A stretch of DNA of 64,000 bases from Takakia lepidozioides (Eukaryota > Streptophyta > Takakiopsida > Takakiales > Takakiaceae), in NCBI GenBank assembly GCA_030704615.1, contig CM060732.1, positions 9,238,001 through 9,302,000 of the forward strand, read 5' to 3'. The notes below the pieces were generated by a model. It was not told where the DNA came from. It was given only the letters and a program-made list of their open reading frames with translations, and did not search any database. This document shows, piece by piece, positions 11,741-21,435 of the stretch (the first letter of the stretch is position 1; each line of letters opens with the position of its first letter). The position numbers were made by a program, and so were the translations under genes.

Positions 11741-12020
11741 CTTCCGCATTGAAATCCATCCGCAGGGCAGCAGAATTAGGGTCGGAAAAGGAGATGAAGA
11801 ATGAATTTCGGGGCCGAAATACATCCATTCTGCCGATTCAGGATTACTGTCATTCGGATGTCAGCACCGATATCCGGACACGTGGTGAATCACGACTGTA
11901 ATCAGGAACACATTCATCCGTATTTTGGCATCCAAATTCAACCCTCATGTGCAGAAACAATTTGATGAAGAAGATGTTCATCCGAATTTCGGCACCGAAA
12001 TCCATCCGTTGGGTGCTTGG
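11491..12020. repeat. ~64-bp tandem repeat with TTCGGCGCCGAA palindrome
   Basis: Four units start near 11491, 11553, 11617 and 11681. Each reads GCCGAA(A/G)TTCAT, TGCTCGC(G/A)AAGAAAAA, then GAGGACTTCGG or similar. The 12-nt perfect palindrome TTCGGCGCCGAA sits at the unit junctions. A ~36-nt poly-A run (about 11703-11738) has expanded from the A-rich part of the fourth unit. Degenerate copies (TTTCGGGGCCGAAAT, TTTCGGCACCGAAAT) continue to about 12010. Confidence 0.75.
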
Positions 12021-12807
12021 TTAGTTTCATGAGGTGAACAAATTACTATTTCTGTCGCCGGAATTCATCCCCTGGCTTCCAAAGTTGTTTTACAGTGCTT
12101 CAAGATTTTGCAGACCGGCAACGAAGTCAGTTTTTTTTTTTTTTTTTCCCAGTCAGTTTTATTCCTGCAAAGAAGTGATGATCGGCACCGATCATCATTT
12201 ACAGTGCTTCAAGATTTTGCAGAGTATTTTTCATTTCGGCCAGAAATGTGGTTCACATTGTTTTGCTTTCATGTTTGAGTCCTGCATCTTTCCCCCATTC
12301 GACAGCCCCCTGCCCAGTTTTTTGCTTCCTATGTATGCAGAAGAAATGGCACTTCGCACATGCATGGTTCTCATGGTTCAACATGACTGGCATGACATGG
12401 GAATTGTCAAGGCAATGAGGGGAAACCATGTTGTGATAAACTTGTAAGCTCGGTCACTCGAACGTTTGTCAGAGGATAAGGCATGTCGGGGGTTGGGGGA
12501 AGGTGCTATTTTCCTATTATATGCTCTTCCATCTCGAACTATTGTGTATCTTTGTAGTGTCGCTATGTACTGCAAGAATCTTTTGAATGTGATCCCAACT
12601 CTCATTGTTATTTGGGGAGGGAGCAAGGTCTTCCCGTGGCAGCCTCCATGGCACTCACGTTGTGAGGTTATTTTTTCGTCCTTGTAATTGTAATAGTGAA
12701 ACTTACAATTCTAATTGCACAATGTTGTGGAATGGATGCCACAGTTGTAGGCTTATTTCCCATTTTGGGTGTTTGATAGTCTTCATTGTATTCAGCCAAC
12801 GATTGCC
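12021..12807. other. No gene seen
   Basis: Contains the second copy of the GATCGGCACCGATC direct repeat (about 12178-12193) and TTTACAGTGCTTCAAGATTTTGCAG twice (about 12090 and 12199). Open frames here have no family motifs. Probably decayed repeat sequence. Confidence 0.35.
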
Positions 12808-12990
12808 TGGATTAATCCCACGGTCATAGGACCCTCCTCGGATATAGGCACCGTATGTTTATGCTGACGTGGCAGATGACGACGCAGTGCTATGTCAGCA
12901 TTTGTCGCCATGTCAGCCTACTGACATCACGCTCAGGCCACGTCAGCGTGGTGACATGGCGTGAACGTACGCTCACGCGCAAGGCTCATG
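12808..12990 (+). repeat. Terminal-inverted-repeat-like end, left partner
   Basis: AATCCCACGGTCATAGGACC, then CTCCTCGGATATAGGCAC, is followed by TGACGTGGC/GCCACGTCA-type palindromes to about 12990. The reverse complement of 26791-26830 is closely similar: TTCCCACGCTTATAGGTCCC, then TCGGGTATAGG. The two ends face each other 14 kb apart. They could be the ends of one large DNA element, or two independent opposite copies of one family. Confidence 0.45.
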
Positions 12991-13210
12991 CCGTTGCGTC
13001 GTTGGTCAAGAATAATCCTCTTATATGGACTATTGGTATCATGTTTGTTTGTGCAGTGGCTTATATTCCCAAGAGTTTGATCCACCTTCTCATGTGGCTT
13101 TGGCAGCGGCTGACACTTGCTCACCACATTGAACCCACCTCAAACATCGGAATATCTGATAGTGAAGAAAAACCTTGGCTTTGTGCAATGTTGTACTTTC
13201 TAGCCCATTA
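12991..13210. other. No gene seen
   Basis: Unassigned sequence between the TIR-like end and the left direct repeat of the copia relic. A plus-strand open frame covers most of it but shows no recognisable domain. Confidence 0.3.
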
Positions 13211-13453
13211 AATAATATTAGTGAGCATGGGAAAAGGTACACTGGCATACACTGCACTGCACACAGTCTGCTCATGCTATTCTAATGAACCCACACTCAG
13301 CTTCATTACAATGTCACTACAGCAGTAAACCTTAGGACCAAGGTACTGGCCTCACACACATGCAGCAGCGTACAAACATATGAGGACTAAAAGATAGCAG
13401 AGCCCATTGCTCTCAATGCTTAAGTAACTAGCAGTGTAGTTACTAGTAACTAC
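13211..13453 (-). repeat. Left 243-bp direct repeat (copia LTR-like)
   Basis: Matches 15643-15885 over its whole 243-bp length, with about nine mismatches counted by eye. It ends in the palindrome TAGTTACTAGTAACTA. The two copies bracket the copia coding remnants, as the 3' and 5' LTRs of a minus-strand element would. A clean TG...CA border, target duplication and canonical primer site were not found, so the LTR call is tentative. Confidence 0.55.
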
Positions 13454-13522
13454 TGTGTCAAGAAAGATGACTCCAGTGTAATCTTGATGAGTCAATCCTT
13501 CTGTGAAAAAAAAAACAAAAAG

Positions 13523-15424
13523 TCACACACTTATGAGACCAATCAGGCCTCTCATTCGCTGAAACTTCTCGGTGTAATCCACTCCAGCTTTCTGGGAATA
13601 GCCTCGTGCACAAAGCCTGGTCTTGTATCTGTCGACCTCCTCTTCTGCATTGTATTTTAACTTATAAACCCACTTGCAGGTGATCTTCTTTCTTCCAGGG
13701 GGCAGGTCTGTGAGTACCCATGTCTCGTTCTCCATAAGGGAACAATACTCATCATGCATCGCCTCCAGCCATTTTTTTTTGTCTTCCGAGTTCATAGCTT
13801 CATAGAAACTCTCGGGCTCTTCTTGTGTGTTGTTCTCGTATTCAGCAACACATGCTTTGGTCTTTCCAGGGTAGATCCAGTCACCATAGAGGTCTGGTTT
13901 CTTTCTAGTTCGAGGCCCAGTACTTGTGATATCATTCCCTGTCACTGATGACACACACATTACTTGTCAGTATCAAGCCATCTACCACGTCTTCCGCTAC
14001 CATGCGTTGTATCGTCTGACAGTTGACATGACAAAACCTTCGATGCCATACCTCAAGACTTTTGGTTGCTTCACCTTTCGTTTCTCCAACAAATGACCCC
14101 ACAGACGATGGAATAACCTCCTTCTTGGTGTCTGCAATGTACACTTTGTGTTTCGGTGGCTATGGGCTTATGTGCAAATGCCACATATCATCAACTGCAA
14201 TCCCTTGCATGACAATCGCTCCATCATGAATCAGATAACATACAGTCAAGGTGTGCATGGTGGTGCAACCTGCTTTGATCGCTCTTCTAATCGAGAAGAG
14301 ACTTCTCCCAAGGCAGGGAACGTGTAGGACATTTTTCAGCTCTGACATGTGCCATGTTTTACCAATCTTGATGAGGACGTCAATGTCTCCAACTCCGGCT
14401 ATCAGAAACTCAGATTTGCCCACTCCATGAACCATCTCTCGATTCTTTGATGTGTCACAATAATTCTTGAACTGCTGAACGTGCTCAGTCATGTGTTGGG
14501 TGCATCCAGTGTCTGAGATCCACGCATCGCGATGCTCCTCCTCGGCCAACTTGAGATTGGCCATCCATACCTTGAAAGATCCACCAATCTTGGGTTGTTC
14601 TTTCTTGCCTTTCTTCTCCTTCAGACATTCTCTTGCCCAGTGTCCTGGATCATCACAGTTGTAGCAAACAGTAGTCTCCTTCAGCTTTTCAATCTCCGCC
14701 TTTCTTGCTTCTCTCTGCTCTTGGGCAAATATGGGCGGTTGGTTGCACCGCTTGACATTTATCCAGTTGGCTTCCCCTTCATCTTGGCGATGAAAGCCTT
14801 CACTGCCTCTTCTTCAGACACCGGCTTCGATTTGCTCTTCTCGGTCAGAAGTCGAAGCGTTAGAAGCTCAAGATCCTTCGTTGGACCTTCAGGGACGTTG
14901 TCCCAAGCTGATCTAGAATGTTTTAGATGGGGTGGCAGGTTGTACAAGACCTTGGCAATCATAGCTGAATCATCAAAGCTGTTGTCGTTCATGCCTCTGA
15001 GCTACTTGATCACCATCTCGATTCGTCCAAGAAAATCAGCTATGTCCTCTCCCTCCTTGATCTTGCATTTGAAAAAACTCTCCTGCAGCTGATGGATGTT
15101 CTCAGTAGCTCTCCTCTCGTGTATTTGTGTGAGCTTCTTCTAGAAGGCAAAGGAAGTATCACAGCTCATCAAGTTCTTTAGCAGTCTTCTGTCAACGGCT
15201 TGGCAAAATATTCCAAGCGCCTGGCTATCTTTCTTGTCCCAGGCAGCTATCTCAGCAGGAGTGGCTGGTACGACGTTATCCCCAACTGGCTCTTGAATTA
15301 CCGTCTCGTCCACTATAACCCACAACTCTTTGCCACAAAAAATGGCTCTCATTTGGTATTTCCACATGGCAAAACCCTCACCATTGAAACGCTCAATGTT
15401 ACTAAGCTCCTTCCCCTGATCCAT
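13523..15424 (-). pseudogene. Ty1/copia gag-pol remnant with integrase deleted
   Basis: Read on the minus strand from 15424. The gag start has MDQGKELSNIERFNGEGF and AMWKYQMRAIF, the UBN2-type copia gag. A zinc knuckle follows at about 14660 (CYNCDDPGHWARECLK). The protease motif is WISDTGCTQHMT (about 14517), a variant of the usual D[TS]GA. A gag-pre-integrase motif (WHRRFCHVN) is near 14040. The frame then jumps at about 13960 straight to the start of reverse transcriptase: WVLTDLPPGRKKITCKWVYK, then TRLCARGYSQKAGVDYTEKF. The integrase core and most of RT/RNase H are absent. Several stops and frame changes occur. It is a dead element. Confidence 0.85.
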
Positions 15425-15642
15425 TGGATCTTTCTCTTCCCAACTAAAAGAACTGAGACTAAGCTTTAAGATGACGTCGAAAGATAGCTAAACGCACAGG
15501 GATACGATTTGTGGGCCCATAACCTGTTGTTTGTGAGAAGTAGTTAGCAACACTTTCCACATGCAAGCTCAAGAAAGATACACATCTACCAGACACAATG
15601 ACTTGTGTCAGCACCTTACAAGCAAAGTATCATAAAGATTAG

Positions 15643-15885
15643 AATAACATTAGTGAGCATGGGAAAAGGTACACTGGCATACACTGCACTGCACACAATC
15701 TGCTCATGCTATTCTAATGAACCCACACTCAGCTTCATTACAATGTCACTACAGCAGTAAACCTTAGGACCAAGGTACTGGCCTCACACACCTGCAGCAG
15801 CATATAAACATATGAGGAGTAAAAGAGAGCAGAGCCCATTGCTCTCAATGCTTAAGTAACTAGCACTGTAGTTACTAGTAACTAC
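15643..15885 (-). repeat. Right 243-bp direct repeat (copia LTR-like)
   Basis: Partner of 13211-13453, of equal length. On the minus strand it precedes gag by about 220 nt, where TTATGGGCCCAC occurs near 15528 (plus-strand position). The arrangement fits a 5' LTR plus leader. Confidence 0.55.
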
Positions 15886-16084
15886 AGTTTCATGCACTCT
15901 CTTTGAAATATCGAAATGATAGCGAAAGCCATGTTGTCCTGAAAATTATTGGCATTTTCCTGATGATGGCCCCACAGTAAACGTTATGATTTTATAAGGT
16001 TTCGGGAGACATGTGCCTCTTGGCTATAACCGGTCTAATGGGTCAATTGTGTTGTAGCTCAGACCCAACTGAATGTCTCATATA

Positions 16085-16480
16085 TTTACATCTTCTAGGA
16101 GGAGATTGTTTTTACCTTCATGATAGCAGAGCTGAGAGGCCATCTGTATCCTCCTCATACATTTTGGAGTTTAATAGGCTGTGAAAATTTCAAAGTGAAC
16201 TCTGTCAGTCTTCAGTTTTTTGACTCTGTGAACTAGCGAAAAAATGGTTCCCCCAAGCAAACATAGAATTACTGCTAGTGGACACTGCTGGCAAACATTG
16301 GCCTGTGATGTGGTATCCAAAGCATTTGCATATGCATCTAAATGTTGGGTGGAGGCAGTTTTCTCAAGCACAGGACCTCAAAAAAGGCGATGTTTGTGTT
16401 TTTGAGTTGAGAAATCCAATCAGGATCACATTTGTGGTTCATATCTTCAGAGTGGTTGAAATCTGCCTGTATCGGGAATG
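16085..16480 (+). pseudogene. B3 DNA-binding domain fragment (REM-like)
   Basis: The frame from about 16278 reads HWPVMWYPKHLHMHLNVGWR, then QFSQAQDLKKGDVCVFEL. This is the C-terminal half of a plant B3 DNA-binding domain (the 'GW..F...L..GD.C.FEL' signature). Just upstream, in another frame, FWSLIGCENFKVNSV and FFDSVN resemble the first strand region of a REM-type B3 domain, followed by stops. No complete exon structure could be built. It may be one exon of a decayed gene or captured sequence. Confidence 0.6.
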
Positions 16481-16489
16481 AAGGCCATA

Positions 16490-17979
16490 GCCATGAGCAG
16501 GCAGTTATTGCCATACAGCTTGAGGGATACTGCAGTGGGAACTGTGCAAATGGTATAGTGCAATCAACTAGTATACTTGATGAGAAGGCCTCTCAACTCT
16601 AAGGAAAGAATGTTGACAAGTGGACCAAGCCCAGTACATCCAACTGCAGTTAGTTATACTAAAGGATAGTTTGACAAGATACAAATGTATGTAATAAGAT
16701 ATAAACCATACAACTCATCCATTTATACTGCAAATAAGATGCATAAAATTTTTGAGCCTGCAAATAATTTGTCAGCCATCATAGCATGACACATTCATAT
16801 TATAAACATTCATATGCAACCAACCTCAAAGCCATTTTTCCCCCAAAAATGGGAACAGAAAAGCAATTTGTTTTATATAAATTCATGAAGACCTTAGGTA
16901 TCTTCATATTATTAATTATAAAAAGTAGAGGTTGAACTTAATATTTGAGAGAATATAGACTGTAGTAAGTGTGTAATATCTGAAATATTGAGTACATAAA
17001 ATCACATGTTAATTCCTTATATGTGACTTACTGAGATTTGAAAAAATTGTTGGGATGCCAACTTAATATTTTCAAAACAATAACTATTTTGTCATAAAAG
17101 TCACATTGAACACATCATTAAAATACCTATCGTAGTAAACATGTCATATAGTTAAAACAAAACCTTTGAGTAAAAGGGCCTCTGTCCCCTTTCTTTATTT
17201 TATTTATTTATTTATTAAACTCCACGGAAAAATGACCCCGCCCTTTTTGTGAAAATTGAATGTAGTTCTCAGAATTCGTCGCTAGTAGTGCGGAGCAACG
17301 CGAAGCCCTAGTTAAATTTTAGCGACTACAGAAGGTCGAGAGCTAGTTTAGCGTAGAGCAGATATAGGGTGCCATAGTGCCACAACATCGTCACCACGTC
17401 ACCGTAGACACGTCATCGTTGTCACGCCACGTCGTCGTCATCAGCCACGTCATCGTCGTCATTTCTGTGTGTAACACTATTTTAACTAATTCTGGACTTT
17501 TGGTTGGTCCAGAAATAATATGAGAAATATGAATAAATAAAATTTATTATTGAAATAAAGCGATATATATGATTATTTTGGTTATTACATTTCTACTGCC
17601 TGCATTCATTAAGCATCAACAGATCGTCCTCCTCCTACTATTGTGGTTTTAGAAGTACATCCACTGCCAAGTTGACGTTCGCGAAAAAAATGGGAGGATA
17701 CAATAAATTACACCATGATGTGAGGTCAGATATGTAAAACTTTTTGCACAAAATGGTTGCCATATCAGATGACATACAAAACCAAACATAGAACAATCAT
17801 GGCATGTGATGAAGAGGATGACATGAAAGAATGTGTCCGCATACATTGATGATAAACATTCATATTTTATTAGAGATTGCAACTTTGGCATTGCAGTTAG
17901 ACATAATGTAACGTCAACTATATATACATCCATTGGACTTAATGTTATCTAGCGGCTCGAAGCCATACAACGGCTTACA
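16490..17979. other. Unassigned AT-rich region with GACGTGG motifs
   Basis: No gene is supported. 16700-17170 is AT-rich. 17375-17465 has repeated CACGTC/GACGTG words (CACCACGTCACC, GTCACGCCACGTCGTC, GCCACGTCATCGTCGTC) resembling those at 12865-12970 and 26705-26750. The minus-strand stretch 17649-17933 may be a 3' flank of the gene ending at 17980. Confidence 0.4.
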
Positions 17980-19358
17980 CTAACCCATTAATATTACAGA
18001 GCCTCCTCCCAAACGGCTCGCAGTCAAGGCATGTGTTCGAAGACGCCTCCGGTTACCACAACCACTTGCAACGGTCTCCGCACCAGAGGAAACGGAAATA
18101 CTTTCGGAGAACTCGAACCTAGTAGTAACATTATCATCCGAAATGTTACTTGGAACTCTACTTGATGAATCTCTTGATGTCCTTGAAGCCCGCCATTCTT
18201 GCCAATCACGAAGCTCTTCTTCTTCTTTTCGAATTCGCTCCTTGAATGTGACTGGGCAAAACAATTTTTCATATGACAAATGTCAGCTGAAATGTGGAAC
18301 ATTTGTAGAAAAAATGATAAAGTAAAAGTGCAAGTGGAAGACACTTTCAAGATCAAATTCTCCATAAACAACAAATAGTGGGATAAGTCATACCAAGGTA
18401 ATCAAGTTCCTTTTGTTGTGGGATCCAAACACGAGGATCAACATATCTTCCATACCAAGCCCAGTAGGCATGTGTCGCGACCAATATACTTACGAGAACA
18501 CTTGGCAGGGTTCTCGCTGATGTAATCTACGACTGTTGAAGTTACAGCCATTTTCAATATATATGGCCACACAATTTTTGTCATATCATCCTGGTCAACC
18601 AAGCCTTTTGGTGATGGCTTGTATGAAATAGGGAAGAATCCAGTATTTGGTGGGTTTCGGAGGCCCTTTGATGGCTCATCATCGACAATGAGTATTTGTC
18701 CCTGCGTTGCAAAAGGTGTATCAGGGTACTTGGCAAGAACAGTGCGAATATCCTTAATGAGATATTTCATCCCAGGCATGATGTAATCGGTTGTGTCTTT
18801 GCAATCCTCAGCTGACCAGATGAAGCAAAACTTCTTCGCAATTTCGTAGGAACTAAGCACTCGAGCATCCTACAAAGAACATCTCTTTCAGCACATGACC
18901 AGATCGCCACGTGAAAATGCATGAACGCAAGGTTGAGAAACTCCAAGACTCCGGGCCGGGGAACCACAAAAGGTCTGTCGGGAACATGAACTGTAACTTT
19001 CCTGAAACGAAATCTCTCCTTAAACAATTCACCGTCGGTTGGAGATGGCCGGTAGCAGAGGAGTCCGTTGACACTCAATATTAACAACATCCGTTTCCTC
19101 TTCCCCGATGTGGCAAATGAAGGTTGATGGACGATGCCATCCTGCGCAATTTAAGTGTTCTCGCCGTCAGAAACAACACGATGTAGTGTTTCTTAGTTTT
19201 AGAGTGACCTCTATGTTTTTGGAGACATAAGTGTCCCAACAATAGACTACTGTAAAGGACCAAGAGTAGACCATATATCGAAGAGTTCGAGATCACGAAA
19301 AGATGAACGTCGGCTGTCAAGTGGAGGTTAGTGGACGCACCTTGTCGGGAGGGCGCAT
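17980..19358 (-). CDS. FCP1/NIF-like HAD phosphatase-domain gene, frameshifted, nucleophile changed
   Basis: Minus-strand gene model: exon 1 19358-19341 (ATG, MRPPDK), exon 2 19141-18494, last exon 18251-17980. Splice sites are AAG|GTGCGT, GCGCAG|GA, CTC|GTAAGT and TTTGCCCAG|TC, with matching phases. The protein shows the HAD/FCP1-homology order: first motif RMLLILSVNGLLCYRP, then DRPFVVPRPGVLEFLNLAF and VAIWSCAERD, then FCFIWSAEDC, then ILIVDDEPSKGLRNPPNTGF. The canonical first motif of this plant family is D-L-N-G with Asp as nucleophile; here the residue is Ser, so catalysis is unlikely. The C-terminus is charged and coiled (KERIRKEEEELRDWQEW). One frame break lies near 18865; omitting 11 nt (GTTCTTTGTAG) restores phase, too short for an intron. 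Either a pseudogene or a non-catalytic protein with an assembly error. Confidence 0.62.
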
Positions 19359-19431
19359 AGAGAGTTACTGCTCCATACTCGCTTGTATAAAAATTACGGA
19401 GTTAGTTTGGGACCGCAAAACAAACTGCAAA

Positions 19432-20156
19432 TGTCGCGGCCCTTTGCCTTGAGGGCAGGGGGTCGGGTCGCAGAGGGGCTGCCCCTGTGGTGGGGGCGGT
19501 GGCAGCAATAGGTACGGGGGGCTGAAGCAACCTCGAGTGCCCAAAACACTAGAGGAGGCGGAGGCACTCACTAGGTGGAGCCCCGCACACCGGGTTGCGG
19601 TGGGGGTGGCTCCACAAGGGATGGTGGTAGCTTAGTGGAACTTAGTGGGGGTGGCATAGGACTCACCATGGGGGCGGAGACCTCGTGGTGGGAGTCGTGG
19701 GGAGTCTTGGGACTCATCATGGTCCAAGGGGACCGTGGTGGGTGGGCCAAGACTCACCGCAAACTCATCACCGGGAATCAAGGGTTTTCGTGGTGGTTCG
19801 CCATAAAATGGTGGTGTTGTTTGTGAAACCCCCGCGGACAGTCACAGAAGTATATATAGGGAGTAGTAACCCCGAGAACGGTGCAAGCCCGTTGGTGTCC
19901 AAAAACTAGTGAGTAAGCGTGCGAGCCGGAAAGCGACCAAGGTGCAAGGAGCTATTCCGGCTGCCATCGACCAAAGGGAATTTCCACTAGGCCCAAATTG
20001 GGAGAGGGTCTAGTGGAGGAGTAAAGGGGGACCGTTATGCCCCGGTGAGCAGCCGAAGCTCCGGGTTGGCCCGGTGGCCAGTTTGGGAGTTAGGCGCGCG
20101 CATCAAGCGAGTAACTATGACTTGAGGAGGAGCTTACCGAAGTGAGGTGCGCGACA
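19432..20156 (+). repeat. Chromovirus 5' LTR
   Basis: 725-bp LTR bounded by TG...CA. It has a TATA-like element TATATATAGG at 19851-19860, the likely U3 promoter core. Confidence 0.93.
19851..19860 (+). promoter_or_regulatory. TATA element of chromovirus LTR
   Basis: TATATATAGG inside the 5' LTR, conserved in the 3' LTR at about 25951. The position fits a pol II core promoter that would start the element's RNA at the U3/R border. Confidence 0.6.
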
Positions 20157-20158
20157 CT

Positions 20159-20170
20159 TGGTATCAGAGC
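20159..20170 (+). other. Primer-binding site (tRNA-iMet)
   Basis: TGGTATCAGAGC begins two bases after the 5' LTR end, the standard plant initiator tRNA-Met primer site for minus-strand DNA synthesis. Confidence 0.9.
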
Positions 20171-20211
20171 TTAGAGTTCAGTACGCGATCGTCCTTGGGA
20201 TCGGCCTCATC

Positions 20212-21435
20212 ATGGGGTCGGGCAAGCCAAAGCGAAAGCGGAACGGCCCGAAGGATAATAATCCTGGTGAGCCCGATGGGGGCGACGTGTCACCGAAGCG
20301 GCCATTTGAGGAAGCGATTCATGCCTTTGGAAGCGAGGCCGCTCAAGGATTGGAGGAATCTGAGGAGTCGGAGCCCGAGGAATCCCTGAGAACTCCGACA
20401 AACCAACAGATGTCTCCCATGCCAACAGCTTTTTGAGAAGGGTTGTTGGCGCAGTTTGGTGGGACGTTGAAAGACGTGTTAAAGGCGACTAATGCCACTT
20501 CCACTAAGGCAAAGTTTAAGGTGAAGCCTAAGGAACCCGGCAACTTCGAGGGCGTCCGAAATCGGAAGGCACTCAACACCTGGCTTTTGGAGGTAAAGCA
20601 GTACTTCCGGGCAGCCAAGTTGGATGATGAGGATCGGGTGGAAGTGGCTCCCACCTATTTGAGGGGCTATGCTAAACAATGGTGGCAGAAATGCCTTCAC
20701 GACTGAGGTCCAAACCCGGAGACCTTGAACTGGAGTGGGTTCAAGGAACTCATGAAGAGACAGTTTGTGCCCCTCAACGCGTCTTGGCTCGCCCGGGACA
20801 AGATGAGGAATTTGAAGCAAACGGATGACATTCGGGGATATGTTCAGGCTTTCAATGTGTTGTTGCTCGAAGTCGCGGACATGGCAGAACCAGAAATGGT
20901 CTTCAACTTTGTGGTGGGACTGGCCCCATGGGCCAGACGGAAGTTGGAGGAGAAGCCACCTAAGACTTTGAACGAGGCAATTGAAAGGGCTGAATGTTTC
21001 TCGGATGTCCCTATGGGCGAAAGACAAGGCCGTACGGAGCTGAACCACAAGAAGGTCCGGCGGGAAGGTGACTCCTTCCGACCGGAAAAGAAGTGGGATA
21101 GGCCACGCGGCGACAATGGCACATGGAAATCGAAGGGAAGGCCCTCACACGTCAAGACGACACTCGGTGCCCCGAAAGGGAAACCAGGTGCGGCGGCTTA
21201 TGGCGGACAGAAGGCGACCTTCGATGGAGTGTGCTTTAATTGCGGGGAGCCCGGGCACATGGCCAAGAAGTGTACAAATCCCCGACAATTGAACATGACT
21301 CGGGCAACCACGGAGTTATCCGAAGCCTCCATCAGCCGCTTGGTGGAGGCGGTGGTCGCCAAAACTTGCAAGGTAGGCAACTACTCTTGTGAGTTGTATC
21401 ATGAACTGGCGCCTTGCGTAAAGGGAGTTAGTTAA
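20212..21435 (+). pseudogene. Chromovirus gag with in-frame TGA codons
   Basis: One continuous frame from ATG 20212 to the stop at 21433-21435, interrupted only by TGA at 20434-20436 and 20704-20706. The gag core contains EPGNFEGVRNRKALNTWLLE and AKQWWQKCL (retrotransposon gag domain), then FVVGLAPWARRKL. The CCHC zinc knuckle is CFNCGEPGHMAKKC (about 21234-21275). Both interruptions are TGA in an otherwise well-kept frame, so they are recent point changes. Gag would form the particle and bind RNA. Confidence 0.9.
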
